Assembly (NCBI RefSeq): GCF_010730195.1
Contig: NZ_AP022613.1
Span: 5,146,001 to 5,210,000, forward strand
Reading direction: 5' to 3'
DNA: 64,000 bases
Origin: Mycobacterium conspicuum
Lineage (GTDB): Bacteria; Actinomycetota; Actinomycetes; Mycobacteriales; Mycobacteriaceae
The position numbers and the translations under genes were made by a program. Below, one piece after another: positions 26,842 to 35,360 of the stretch (position 1 is its first letter; every line of letters starts with the position of its first letter). A model generated the notes under the pieces. The model was not told where the DNA came from. It worked only from the letters and a program-made list of their open reading frames with translations, and made no database searches.

Positions 26842-27587
26842 GATCGGATTATCTGCCCGCCGTCAACATTGAAGATCTGCCCGGTGATCCAGCGCGCCTC
26901 GTCGGACAGCAGGAACAGGCACATGCCCACCAGGTCCTCGGGCTGCCCCATGCGCGACAACGGAATTGCCTTGACCAGGTCGGCCACGATTTCCTGCGGC
27001 GTGGTGGTCCGGTTGGCCTCGGTGTCGATGGGGCCGGGCGCGATCGCGTTGATCCGGATGTTCTGGCCACCTAGCTCGCGCGAAAGCTGTTGAGTCAGAC
27101 CGTTGATCCCGACCTTGGCCAGCCCGTAGAAGTTCGCGTAAAGCCATGCCGCGGTGGAGGATTGGTTGACGATCGCCCCGCCGCCTCGCTTGGCCATCTT
27201 CTTGTACACCGCGCGGGTGCACCACAGCGCGCCGTCGAGGTTCACGCTCATGAACTTCTTGTAGTACTCCGGATCGACGGTGATCAGGAAGTCCAGCTTC
27301 ATGCCGCCAAAGATCGCCGCGTTGTTCACCAGGTAGTCGATGCCGCCGAACTCGGCCAGGGTGCGGTCGGCCATCTCCTTGGCCGACGCCGGATCGGACA
27401 CGTCGACGGGCAGCGCCAGCGCCCGACCGCCCTCGCCGTTGATCCCGTCGGCCACCTTCTCGGCGCCCTGCAAATTGATGTCAGCGACGACGACGGCCGC
27501 GCCCTCACGGGCCAACGCCTCGGCGTAGGCCTGCCCGATGCCGCCACCCGACCCGGTGACGATGGCCACTTTGTTTTCGAATCGCAT
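26838..27587 (-). CDS. Short-chain dehydrogenase/reductase (Rv0769-like)
   Basis: 249 residues, classical SDR. Cofactor motif VTGSGGGIGQAYAEAL at residue 10, NNAA at about 90, active site Ser in NQSSTAAW, then Tyr-x-x-x-Lys in YGLAK. The acidic residue after the second strand (VVADINLQGAE) suggests NAD(H) preference. It is nine bases after aldA and overlaps the next dehydrogenase. Together the three enzymes could take an alcohol to an acid. Confidence 0.92.
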   Translation of the reverse strand: MRFENKVAIVTGSGGGIGQAYAEALAREGAAVVVADINLQGAEKVADGINGEGGRALALPVDVSDPASAKEMADRTLAEFGGIDYLVNNAAIFGGMKLDFLITVDPEYYKKFMSVNLDGALWCTRAVYKKMAKRGGGAIVNQSSTAAWLYANFYGLAKVGINGLTQQLSRELGGQNIRINAIAPGPIDTEANRTTTPQEIVADLVKAIPLSRMGQPEDLVGMCLFLLSDEARWITGQIFNVDGGQIIRS

Positions 27588-27596
27588 GCCGCTCCC

Positions 27597-29066
27597 CTAA
27601 CTCGCCGCTGTAGCAATGGTTTTGACTTCCAGGTACTCCTCGAAGCCGGCCAGCCCCATCTCGCGGCCATTGCCGGATTGCTTGTAGCCGCCGAACGGCG
27701 CGTCGGCCGAATACCAGACGCCGCCGTTGACGTTGATGGTGCCCGCCCGGACCCGGGCGGCGACTCCGGCGGCCCGGTCGGGGTCGGCGCCAAAGACGGT
27801 GCCCGACAACCCGTATGGCGAGTCGTTGGCGATGCGGACGGCGTCGTCGTCGCCGTCGTAGGGGATCACGGTGAGCACCGGCCCGAAGATCTCCTCCTGC
27901 GCGACGCGGGCGTCATTGCCCAGGCCGGCGATCACGGTGGGCTCGATGAAGAAACCGACCTCGCGGTCCGCCGGGCGACCACCACCGCAGGCGAACGTGC
28001 CGCCCTCGGCGATCGCCGAGTCCAGGTAGCCCTGCACCCGTTCCCGCTGCCGCGCCGAAATCAGCGGCCCGCAGATGGTTTTCGCGTCGTTGGGGTCTCC
28101 AGGCTTGATTCCGCCCATGGTGGCGGCCGCGATGGAGACCGCTTCGTCGTAGCGTGCCCGCGGCACCAGCAGCCGGGTAGTGATCGCGCACCCCTGCCCG
28201 GCGTGCATGCACACCGAGAACCCCGCCACGCCGGCCGCACCGCCCAGGTCGGCGTCATCGAGCACGATGAAGGCCGACTTGCCGCCCAGCTCCAGGAAGA
28301 CCTTCTTGATGGTGGCGGCCCCGTCGGCCATCACGCTGCGACCGGTGGCAGTGGAGCCGGTGAACGAAATCATGTCGACGCGAGGGTCTTTGGCCAGCAT
28401 GGCGCCGACGGCGTGGTCGCTGGAGGTGACGATGTTGATCACGCCGGGCGGAAAATCGGTGTGCTCGGCGATGAGCTCCCCGAGCACCGCCGCACACCAC
28501 GGCGTGTCGGGCGCGGGCTTCAGGACGACCGTGTTACCGGCGGCGAGCGCCGGGCCGATTTTGGCCAGGTTGATCTGATGCGGAAAGTTCCACGGGGTGA
28601 TGGCGCCGACGACCCCGACCGCTTCCCGGGCGATGGTGCGCCGGGTGGGGATCCCCATCGGCGACGCGTCCCCGAGATCCTGGTTCCACACGTAGGACTC
28701 GGCCGTGTCGGCCGCGAAGGTCAGGTCGTTGACCGGGGCCTCCAGCTGGGCGATGGCCGTCAGCATCCGCGGCGCGCCCACCTCGGCGATGGTGATCTCG
28801 CGCAGCTCCTCGAGATGCTCCTTCATCGCATCGCGCAATTGGCGGACGCAGCGGACGCGCAGCTCGGTGTTGCGCGACCAGTCGGTCTCGTCGAAGGCAC
28901 GCCGCGCGGCGTCGATGGCGCGGGACATGTCGCTGGCGTCGGCGTCTGCGGCGACGCCTAGCACCTCCTCGGTCGCCGGGTTGATCGTCGGGAAGGTGCC
29001 CGCGCTGCCCGGGCACGGTTTGCCGTCGATGAACAGTGCACTAACGCCGTCGGCGATCAACGCCAT
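27597..29066 (-). CDS. aldA: NAD-dependent aldehyde dehydrogenase
   Basis: 489 residues. ALDH motifs: GAITPWNFPHQINLAKIGPALAAGN, PAPDTPWCA, FTGSTATGRSVM, catalytic Glu in LELGGKSAFIVLDDAD, nucleophilic Cys in HAGQGCAITTRL, and EEIFGPVLTVIPYD. The start is an ATG with GGGA upstream, about 20 bases from a GGACA-N2-TGTCC palindrome. It is the first gene of the minus-strand unit aldA-SDR-dehydrogenase-CMD, possibly running into purD. Same order as Rv0768. Confidence 0.95.
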   Translation of the reverse strand: MALIADGVSALFIDGKPCPGSAGTFPTINPATEEVLGVAADADASDMSRAIDAARRAFDETDWSRNTELRVRCVRQLRDAMKEHLEELREITIAEVGAPRMLTAIAQLEAPVNDLTFAADTAESYVWNQDLGDASPMGIPTRRTIAREAVGVVGAITPWNFPHQINLAKIGPALAAGNTVVLKPAPDTPWCAAVLGELIAEHTDFPPGVINIVTSSDHAVGAMLAKDPRVDMISFTGSTATGRSVMADGAATIKKVFLELGGKSAFIVLDDADLGGAAGVAGFSVCMHAGQGCAITTRLLVPRARYDEAVSIAAATMGGIKPGDPNDAKTICGPLISARQRERVQGYLDSAIAEGGTFACGGGRPADREVGFFIEPTVIAGLGNDARVAQEEIFGPVLTVIPYDGDDDAVRIANDSPYGLSGTVFGADPDRAAGVAARVRAGTINVNGGVWYSADAPFGGYKQSGNGREMGLAGFEEYLEVKTIATAAS

Positions 29067-29085
29067 CTTCCCGCTCCCATCGAGT

Positions 29086-29097
29086 GGACACTTGTCC
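29086..29097. promoter_or_regulatory. Palindrome GGACA-CT-TGTCC before aldA
   Basis: Perfect 5-base arms with a 2-base centre, 20 bases upstream of the aldA start. The same arms recur at 29232-29243 over the start of the divergent tetR gene. The pairing suggests one regulator controls both directions; the adjacent TetR protein is the natural candidate. Confidence 0.65.
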
Positions 29098-29230
29098 GGT
29101 ATGGATTCTCCGAACCATAGCCTTCGTGGTATCCACGGTGCAAGAGGCCGCCCCCCGAAAGCCCCGCCTCGCGCGAATAAGCAGCGTCTTTATCGCACGG
29201 GCTTGCTTCGCATCCCGAATGCCTCTAGCT

Positions 29231-29244
29231 TGGACATGTGTCCA
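29231..29244. promoter_or_regulatory. Palindrome TGGACA-TG-TGTCCA over the tetR start
   Basis: Six-base arms with a 2-base centre. The GTG start of the tetR gene (29238) lies inside it. This is the second copy of the GGACA-N2-TGTCC element found before aldA, 145 bases away. Binding here would block initiation of the tetR-cyp123-cyp51 unit and so provide autoregulation. Confidence 0.65.
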
Positions 29245-29861
29245 GCGATGCACTGGCCGTGTCCGGCTCCGAGGTCACCCCTCAGGCCACGCCGGCACGC
29301 AACCGCCGCCAGGAGGAAACCTTCCGCAAGGTGCTGGCGGCCGGCCTGGAGACGCTGCGCGAGAACTCCTACGCCGATTTGACGGTGCGCATGGTGGCGG
29401 CGCGCGCCAAAGTCGCCCCGGCCACCGCCTACACCTACTTCTCGTCGAAGAACCACCTGATCGCCGAGGTTTATCTCGACCTGGTCCGCCAGGTTCCCTA
29501 CTTCACCGACGTCAACGACCCGATGCCCACCCGGGTGCAGAACGTGTTGCACCACCTGGCGCTGGTGGCCGCCGACGAGCCCGAGGTTGCTGCGGCTTGT
29601 ACGACGGCGTTGCTGGGCGGCGGCGCCGACCCAGCGGTGCGTGCCGCGCGCGACCGGATCGGCTCGGAGATTCACCGACGCATCGCGTCTGCCATCGGCC
29701 CCGGCGCGGAGCCCGGGACGGTGTCGGCACTCGAGATGGCCTTCTTCGGCGCACTGGTACAGGCGGGCAGCGGCGAATACACCTATCGCAAGATCGCGGA
29801 CCGGCTGGATGACGTGGTGCGCCTCATCCTGGCCGGGAGCGAAGCCGGGAGCACGGAATGA
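29238..29861 (+). CDS. TetR-family transcriptional regulator (Rv0767c-like)
   Basis: 207 residues from a GTG lying within a palindrome, with no ribosome-binding site, so possibly leaderless. After a 20-residue extension the helix-turn-helix reads QEETFRKVLAAGLETLRENSY, ADLTVRMVAARAKVAPATAYTYFSSKNHLIAEVYL. The ligand domain is Ala/Glu-rich. It precedes cyp123 with a four-base overlap (ATGA) and so is co-translated with the P450 operon it probably controls. The effector may be a P450 substrate, but that is inference. Confidence 0.9.
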   Translation: MSSDALAVSGSEVTPQATPARNRRQEETFRKVLAAGLETLRENSYADLTVRMVAARAKVAPATAYTYFSSKNHLIAEVYLDLVRQVPYFTDVNDPMPTRVQNVLHHLALVAADEPEVAAACTTALLGGGADPAVRAARDRIGSEIHRRIASAIGPGAEPGTVSALEMAFFGALVQAGSGEYTYRKIADRLDDVVRLILAGSEAGSTE

Positions 29862-31084
29862 CAGTTCACGTCGGCGGGCCCGAATTGGGGCTCGATCCCT
29901 ACGACTACGACTTCCACGAGGATCCGTACCCGTATTACAAACGGCTGCGCGACGAGGCCCCGCTGTACCACAACGAGGAACTCGGCTTCTGGGCTCTCTC
30001 GCGGCACTCCGACGTGCATCAGGGCTTCCGCAACAGCGTCACCCTGTCCAACCGCGACGGCGTCTCACTCGACCCGGCGTCGCGGGGACCGCACGCCGCC
30101 AAGACCATGTCGTTCTTGGCGATGGACGATCCAGACCACCTGCGGCTGCGTACCTTGGTGTCAAAGGGGTTCACCCCCAGGAGGATTCGCGAGCTAGAAC
30201 CGCGCGTGACCGAGATTGCGGTGCAGCACCTCGACACCATGTTGGAGAAGGCCAGCTCGGGTGGTTCGGAAACCGTCGACTACGTCGATGAGTTCGCTGG
30301 CAAGCTACCCATGGACGTCATCTCCGAGCTGATGGGGGTGCCGGAGCCGGACCGCGCCCAGGTGCGGGGCTGGGCCGACGCCGTGATGCACCGCGAGGAC
30401 GGCGTCACCGACGTGCCGCCGGCGGCCGTCGAGGCGTCGATCAACCTGATCGTCTACTACCAGGGCATGATCGCCGAGCGCCGCAAGAAGGCCACCGAGG
30501 ATCTCACCACCGCACTGCTGGAAGCCGAGATCGACGGCGACCGGCTTAACGACGAGGAAATCCTCGGGTTCATGTTCCTGATGGTGATCGCCGGCAACGA
30601 GACCACCACCAAACTCCTTGCCAATGCCGCATTCTGGGGCCACCAGAACCCCGACCAACTGACGCCCGTCTACGCCGACCTGTCCCAGGTGCCGTTGTGG
30701 GTCGAGGAGACGCTGCGCTACGACACATCCAGCCAGATCCTGGCGCGCACCGTGTCCGGCGAACTCACCCTCTACGACACCACCATCCCCGCAGGGGACA
30801 TCCTGCTGCTGCTGCCGGGTTCGGCGCACCGCGACGAGCGGGTGTTCGACAACCCCGATGAATACCTGATTGGGCGCGAAATCGGGCCCAAGCTACTGAG
30901 TTTCGGCAGTGGCGCGCACTTCTGTCTGGGGGCCCATCTGGCCCGGATGGAAGCCCGGGTCGCGCTCACCGAACTGTTCAAGCGAATCCGCGGATATCGG
31001 GTCGACGAGGCCAACGCCGTCCGCGTCCACTCGAGTAATGTCCGCGGATTCGCTCACCTACCCATCACCGTGGAGGCCAGGTAG
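29858..31084 (+). CDS. cyp123: Cytochrome P450 CYP123
   Basis: 408 residues. I-helix VIAGNETTTKLLANA, K-helix VEETLRYDTSSQ, heme loop FGSGAHFCLGAHLARMEA with Cys356. Position between the TetR gene and the SDR-cyp51 pair matches Rv0766c (cyp123). The substrate is unknown; linkage to cyp51 hints at sterol- or lipid-like molecules. Coupled by ATGA to the regulator, and its stop is directly followed by the next ATG. Confidence 0.93.
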   Translation: MTVHVGGPELGLDPYDYDFHEDPYPYYKRLRDEAPLYHNEELGFWALSRHSDVHQGFRNSVTLSNRDGVSLDPASRGPHAAKTMSFLAMDDPDHLRLRTLVSKGFTPRRIRELEPRVTEIAVQHLDTMLEKASSGGSETVDYVDEFAGKLPMDVISELMGVPEPDRAQVRGWADAVMHREDGVTDVPPAAVEASINLIVYYQGMIAERRKKATEDLTTALLEAEIDGDRLNDEEILGFMFLMVIAGNETTTKLLANAAFWGHQNPDQLTPVYADLSQVPLWVEETLRYDTSSQILARTVSGELTLYDTTIPAGDILLLLPGSAHRDERVFDNPDEYLIGREIGPKLLSFGSGAHFCLGAHLARMEARVALTELFKRIRGYRVDEANAVRVHSSNVRGFAHLPITVEAR

Positions 31085-31912
31085 ATGCCCCGCTTCGAGC
31101 CCCTTCCGGCCCGTCGGCCCGCGATCGTCGCGGGCGCGTCGTCGGGAATCGGCGAAGCCACCGCCATTGAGCTTGCGGCACATGGCTTTCCGGTGGCGCT
31201 GGGTGCCCGGCGTGTCGAGAAGTGCCAGGAGATCGCCGACAAGATCCGCGCCGACGGGGGTGAGGCGATTGCCCTGCACCTCGACGTCACCGACCCGCAG
31301 TCGGTCAAGGGTTTCGTGCATCAGGCCACCGAGCAGCTCGGCGACATCGAGGTCCTGGTTACCGGCGCGGGCGACACGTATTTCGGCAAGCTGCACGAAA
31401 TCGACACCGACGCCTTCGAATCGCAACTCCAGATCCACCTGGTCGGGGCCAATCGACTGGCCACCGCGGTGCTTCCCGGGATGCTCAAGCGTCAGCGCGG
31501 CGACCTGATCTTCGTCGGTTCCGATGTCGCGCTGCGGCAACGCCCGCACATGGGCGCCTACGGCGCCGCCAAGGCCGGGCTGACCGCAATGGTCACCAAC
31601 CTGCAGATGGAACTCGAAGGCACCGGCGTGCGCGCGTCGATCGTGCACCCGGGCCCGACGAAGACCGGCATGGGCTGGAGCCTGCCGGCCGAGCTGATCG
31701 GCCCGGCGCTGGAAGACTGGGCCAAGTGGGGCCAGGCGCGCCACGACTATTTCCTGCGCGCCGCCGATCTGGCCCGGGCCATCACGTTCGTCGCGGAGAC
31801 GCCCCGGGGCGGCTTCGTGGTCAACATGGAGCTTCAGCCCGAAGCGCCGTTGGCCGACAACAAGGAACGTCAAAAGCTCGCACTCGGTGAAGAGGGGATG
31901 CCAGGACAGTGA
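31085..31912 (+). CDS. Short-chain dehydrogenase/reductase (Rv0765c-like)
   Basis: 275 residues. Cofactor loop VAGASSGIGEATAIEL, VTGAGDTYFG in place of the common NNAG, Ser in FVGSDVALRQ, Tyr-x-x-x-Lys in YGAAK. ARRVEKCQEIADKI after strand two contains Arg, suggesting NADP(H). It lies between two P450 genes, touching cyp123 (no gap) and overlapping cyp51 by four bases. It could oxidise the alcohol made by either P450. Confidence 0.92.
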   Translation: MPRFEPLPARRPAIVAGASSGIGEATAIELAAHGFPVALGARRVEKCQEIADKIRADGGEAIALHLDVTDPQSVKGFVHQATEQLGDIEVLVTGAGDTYFGKLHEIDTDAFESQLQIHLVGANRLATAVLPGMLKRQRGDLIFVGSDVALRQRPHMGAYGAAKAGLTAMVTNLQMELEGTGVRASIVHPGPTKTGMGWSLPAELIGPALEDWAKWGQARHDYFLRAADLARAITFVAETPRGGFVVNMELQPEAPLADNKERQKLALGEEGMPGQ

Positions 31913-33264
31913 CTACCACAGCGATCGTGCCGCGGGTGTCCGGCGGCGAAGAAGAACACGGCCACCTCGAGGAGTTCCGCACCGACCCGATCGGGCTGAT
32001 GCAGCGGGTCCGCGACGAGTGCGGTGATGTCGGGTGGTTCCAGCTGGCCGACAAGCACGTCACCCTGCTCTCCGGCGCTAAGGCGAACGAGTTCTTCTTC
32101 CGTTCGGCCGACGAGGATCTCGACCAGGCCGCGGCGTACCCGTTCATGGCGCCGATCTTCGGCAAGGGTGTGGTGTTCGACGCCAGCCCGGAGCGGCGCG
32201 CCGAGATGCTGCACAACACCGCACTACGTGGCGAGCACATGAAGGGTCATGCGACCACGATCGAGGCACAGGTCAGGGGGATGGTCGCCGACTGGGGCGA
32301 CGAAGGCGAGATCGACCTGCTCGACTTTTTCGCCGAGTTGACCATCTACACCTCGACGGCCTGCCTGATCGGGGTGAAGTTTCGCAATCAGCTCGACTCC
32401 CGGTTCGCGCACTTCTACCACGAGTTGGAGCGTGGCACCGACCCTCTTTGCTACGTCGACCCATACCTGCCGATCGAGAGCTTTAGGCGCCGCGACGAGG
32501 CGCGGGTGGGCCTGGTGGCGCTGGTGCAGGAGATCATGCATCAGCGAATGGCCAACCCGCCCAAGGACAAAGCCGACCGCGACATGCTTGACGTGCTGGT
32601 GTCGATCAAGGACGAGGAGGGCAATCCGCGGTTCACTGCCGACGAGATCACCGGGATGTTCATCTCGCTGATGTTCGCCGGGCACCACACCAGTTCGGGC
32701 ACCTCGGCGTGGACGTTGATCGAGCTGATCCGCCACCCGGAGATCTACGCCGAAGTCGTCAAGGAGCTCGACGAGCTGTACGCCGACGGGCAGGAGGTGA
32801 GTTTCCATGCGCTGCGCCAGATTCCGAAGTTGGACAACGTGGTCAAGGAGACGCTGCGCCTGCACCCGCCGCTGATCATCCTGATGCGGGTGGCCCGAGG
32901 CGAGTTCGAGGTCGAGGGATTCCCGATCCACGACGGCGACTTCGTCGCCGCCTCGCCGGCGATCTCGAACCGGATCCCCGAAGACTTCCCCGATCCCGAC
33001 GCCTTCAACCCGGACCGTTACAACAAGCCCGAGCAGGCCGACGTCGTCAACCGGTGGACCTGGATTCCCTTCGGCGCCGGCCGGCACCGGTGCGTCGGTG
33101 CGGCGTTCGCCCAGATGCAGATCAAGGCGATCTTCTCGGTCCTGTTGCGCGAGTACGAGTTCGAGATGGCGCAGCCCGCCGACAGCTACCACAACGACCA
33201 CTCCAAGATGGTCGTTCAGCTCGCCCGGCCGGCGAAGGCCCGCTACCGGAAACGCGGCGCGTAA
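31909..33264 (+). CDS. cyp51: Sterol 14-alpha demethylase CYP51
   Basis: 451 residues, the same length as M. tuberculosis CYP51, with heme ligand Cys395 in FGAGRHRCVGAAFAQMQ. The I-helix MFAGHHTSSGTSAWTL with HHTS, the B-C region FFRSADEDLDQAAAYPFM and KETLRLHPPLIILMR are CYP51 hallmarks. CYP51 removes the 14-alpha methyl group of sterols in three oxidation steps. Mycobacteria lack a full sterol synthesis pathway, so its physiological role is unresolved. GTG start overlaps the SDR stop. The ferredoxin gene follows after 12 bases. Confidence 0.97.
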   Translation: MTTTAIVPRVSGGEEEHGHLEEFRTDPIGLMQRVRDECGDVGWFQLADKHVTLLSGAKANEFFFRSADEDLDQAAAYPFMAPIFGKGVVFDASPERRAEMLHNTALRGEHMKGHATTIEAQVRGMVADWGDEGEIDLLDFFAELTIYTSTACLIGVKFRNQLDSRFAHFYHELERGTDPLCYVDPYLPIESFRRRDEARVGLVALVQEIMHQRMANPPKDKADRDMLDVLVSIKDEEGNPRFTADEITGMFISLMFAGHHTSSGTSAWTLIELIRHPEIYAEVVKELDELYADGQEVSFHALRQIPKLDNVVKETLRLHPPLIILMRVARGEFEVEGFPIHDGDFVAASPAISNRIPEDFPDPDAFNPDRYNKPEQADVVNRWTWIPFGAGRHRCVGAAFAQMQIKAIFSVLLREYEFEMAQPADSYHNDHSKMVVQLARPAKARYRKRGA

Positions 33265-33276
33265 GGAGCAGGGCTG

Positions 33277-33486
33277 ATGGGCTCATTCCGAATCGAGGCG
33301 GACCTTGATCTGTGCCAGGGCCACGCCATGTGCGAGCTCGAGGCACCGGACTACTTTCGCGTACCCAATCGGGGCAAGGTCGAGATCCTCGACTCCGAGC
33401 CGCCGGAAGACGCCCGCGACGAGATCGAGCGGGCCGTCGAAATGTGCCCTACCCGAGCACTATTCATCAAAGAGAAAGAGGGCTAA
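33277..33486 (+). CDS. [3Fe-4S] ferredoxin partner of CYP51
   Basis: 69 residues. The cluster motif is Cys13-x2-His16-x2-Cys19 with Cys57-Pro. The second usual cysteine is replaced by His, as in Rv0763c and other mycobacterial P450 ferredoxins. It passes single electrons from a reductase (not in this operon) to the P450. Immediately downstream of cyp51, preceded by AAGGAG. It could also serve CYP123 and CYP126. Confidence 0.95.
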   Translation: MGSFRIEADLDLCQGHAMCELEAPDYFRVPNRGKVEILDSEPPEDARDEIERAVEMCPTRALFIKEKEG

Positions 33487-33490
33487 GACG

Positions 33491-34054
33491 ATGTCATCCA
33501 GGGCGTCTTTTCAACGCGCCGAACTCGACGAGTGGGTGCAGAAGTGGCTGCAGGCCAACAAGGACTGCGAGAAGGCGGGCGATTGGCGGCCGCTGGCCGA
33601 CTTCTACACCGCCGACGCCACCTACGGCTGGAACATCGGGCCCAAGGAGGACGTGATGTGCGTGGGCATCGACGAGATCCGCGACATCGCGTTGGGCCTC
33701 GAGATGGAGGGCCTGGAGAACTGGGTCTACGAGTACCAGAAGGTGCTCGTCGATGAGAAACAGGGCGAGATCGTCGGGTTCTGGAAGCAGATCGTCAACA
33801 AGGCCGACGGCACCCGCGACGAGATCTACGGCATCGGCGGCAGCTGGTTCCGGCTGACCGACGTCGACGGGTCGCTACTGATCGAGTGGCAGCGCGACTT
33901 CTTCGACTTCGGTCACGTGGCCAAGATGTTCGGCAAGCTGATCGAGTCTGGCGACCTCAGCGAGGGCATGCAGCGGCGGATCGAGCGCAGCGTGGCGGGA
34001 GAGAAGCTGCCCGGCTACTACCCGCTCGGGCAGGCTCCGTCGCCGATCTGGTGA
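33491..34054 (+). CDS. SnoaL/NTF2-like protein (Rv0762c-like)
   Basis: 187 residues from the ATG four bases after the ferredoxin stop. VQKWLQANKDCEKAGDWRPLADFYTADATYGWNIGP is the opening helix and loop of an NTF2-like cone fold. DGTRDEIYGIGGSWFRLTDVDG forms the later strands. The fold hosts isomerases, cyclases and binding proteins, and no catalytic pair can be named. It is the last gene of the tetR-cyp123-cyp51 unit. Confidence 0.82.
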   Translation: MSSRASFQRAELDEWVQKWLQANKDCEKAGDWRPLADFYTADATYGWNIGPKEDVMCVGIDEIRDIALGLEMEGLENWVYEYQKVLVDEKQGEIVGFWKQIVNKADGTRDEIYGIGGSWFRLTDVDGSLLIEWQRDFFDFGHVAKMFGKLIESGDLSEGMQRRIERSVAGEKLPGYYPLGQAPSPIW

Positions 34055-34116
34055 CTAGACCAACGGCGCCAACCGGTTGGTGGGGCCCCGCTTGTCTTGA
34101 GCCTGGTGATGCAGGT

Positions 34117-34146
34117 CATAATGGTCTGCGAATGAGAACACGTTCT
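34117..34146 (+). promoter_or_regulatory. Probable promoter with KstR-like palindrome before adhB
   Basis: CATAAT (34117-34122) resembles a -10 hexamer. Thirteen bases later AGAAC-AC-GTTCT (34135-34146) forms a perfect 5-base-arm palindrome at about the expected transcription start. It fits the KstR consensus TnnAACnnGTTnnA except for G in place of the first T. KstR represses cholesterol-use genes until a cholesterol-derived CoA ester appears, and the downstream genes (ADH, flavoenzyme, KSI-like) are plausible members. Identification is by motif only. Confidence 0.45.
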
Positions 34147-34217
34147 AATTGCCATCCGGCCTCGGCCGGCCCCTTTCACCGACCCTCGGGGTCAGGGGAT
34201 GCTAGTGGAGGTCCTTC

Positions 34218-35345
34218 ATGAAGACAAAAGGCGCGCTGATCTGGGAATTCAACCAGCCATGGTCGATCGAGGAAATCGAGATCGGCGACCCGGCCAAGGA
34301 CGAAGTCAAGATCCAGATGGAAGCGTCCGGGATGTGCCACTCGGATCACCATCTAGTTACCGGTGGCATCCCGATGGCCGGCTTCCCGGTCCTGGGCGGC
34401 CACGAGGGTGCGGGCATCGTCACCGAGGTCGGCCCCGGCGTGGAGGACCTCGAACCGGGCGACCACGTGGTGCTGTCGTTCATCCCGTCCTGCGGGACGT
34501 GTCCAACCTGTCAGGCCGGCATGCGCAACCTGTGCGACCTCGGCGCGGGGCTGCTGGGCGGGCAGGCGGTCAGTGACGGCACCTTCCGCATCCAGGCCCG
34601 CGGCCAGAACGTGTACCCCATGACGCTGCTGGGGACGTTCTCGCCGTACATGGTGGTGCACCGCGCCTCGGTGGTGAAGATCGACCCGTCCATCCCGTTC
34701 GAGGTCGCCGCGCTGGTCGGCTGCGGCGTCACCACGGGCTACGGCTCGGCGGTCCGCACCGCCGACATCCGGCCCGGCCAGGACGTCGCGATCGTCGGCG
34801 TCGGCGGCGTCGGCATGGCCGCCCTGCAGGGCGCGGTGAACGCCGGCGCGCGCTACATCTTCGCGATCGACCCGGTGGAGTGGAAGCGCGATCAGGCCCT
34901 CAAGTTCGGCGCCACCCACGTCTACCCCGACATCGAGGCCGCGCTGCTGGGCATCATGGAGGTCACCTACGGCCTGATGGCGCACAAGGTCGTCGTCACG
35001 GTCGGCGAGCTGCACGGCTCCGACATCGACAACTACCTGAACATCACCCAAAAGGGCGGCACCTGCGTGGTCACCGCCATCGGCAGCCTGCTGGACACCA
35101 ACGTGAACCTGAACCTGGCGATGCTGACCCTGATGCAGAAGAACCTGCAGGGCACCATCTTCGGCGGCGGCAACCCACAGTTCGACATCCCGCAGCTGCT
35201 GTCGATGTACAAGGCCGGCAAGCTGAACCTGGACGACATGGTCACCACCCAGTACCGCCTCGAGCAGATCAACGAGGGCTACCAGGACATGCTGGACGGC
35301 AAGAACATTCGCGGCGTCATCCGCTACACGGACGCGGACCGGTAA
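34218..35345 (+). CDS. adhB: NDMA-dependent zinc alcohol dehydrogenase
   Basis: 375 residues. GroES-like domain with catalytic zinc ligands in GMCHSDHHL and GHEGAG, structural zinc in CGTCPTCQAGMRNLC, Rossmann loop GVGGVGMAAL. EVTYGLMAHKVVVTVGEL and MQKNLQGTIFGGGNP are typical of the Rv0761c / NDMA-dependent methanol-dehydrogenase-like group. These keep NAD tightly bound and need an outside acceptor. Start preceded by AGGTCC, weak. It opens a three-gene unit behind a KstR-like site. Confidence 0.93.
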   Translation: MKTKGALIWEFNQPWSIEEIEIGDPAKDEVKIQMEASGMCHSDHHLVTGGIPMAGFPVLGGHEGAGIVTEVGPGVEDLEPGDHVVLSFIPSCGTCPTCQAGMRNLCDLGAGLLGGQAVSDGTFRIQARGQNVYPMTLLGTFSPYMVVHRASVVKIDPSIPFEVAALVGCGVTTGYGSAVRTADIRPGQDVAIVGVGGVGMAALQGAVNAGARYIFAIDPVEWKRDQALKFGATHVYPDIEAALLGIMEVTYGLMAHKVVVTVGELHGSDIDNYLNITQKGGTCVVTAIGSLLDTNVNLNLAMLTLMQKNLQGTIFGGGNPQFDIPQLLSMYKAGKLNLDDMVTTQYRLEQINEGYQDMLDGKNIRGVIRYTDADR

Positions 35346-35360
35346 CCAGACCGGTCCTGA

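Noticed and set aside
27090..28961. 623-codon plus-strand frame antisense to the SDR and aldA genes
   Set aside because: Asp/Gly/Arg-rich mirror of the ALDH coding strand; AldA has all catalytic motifs.
34135..34146. Treating the AGAAC-AC-GTTCT site as a proven KstR box
   Set aside because: One consensus position differs and no matrix score could be run, so it is only reported as KstR-like.
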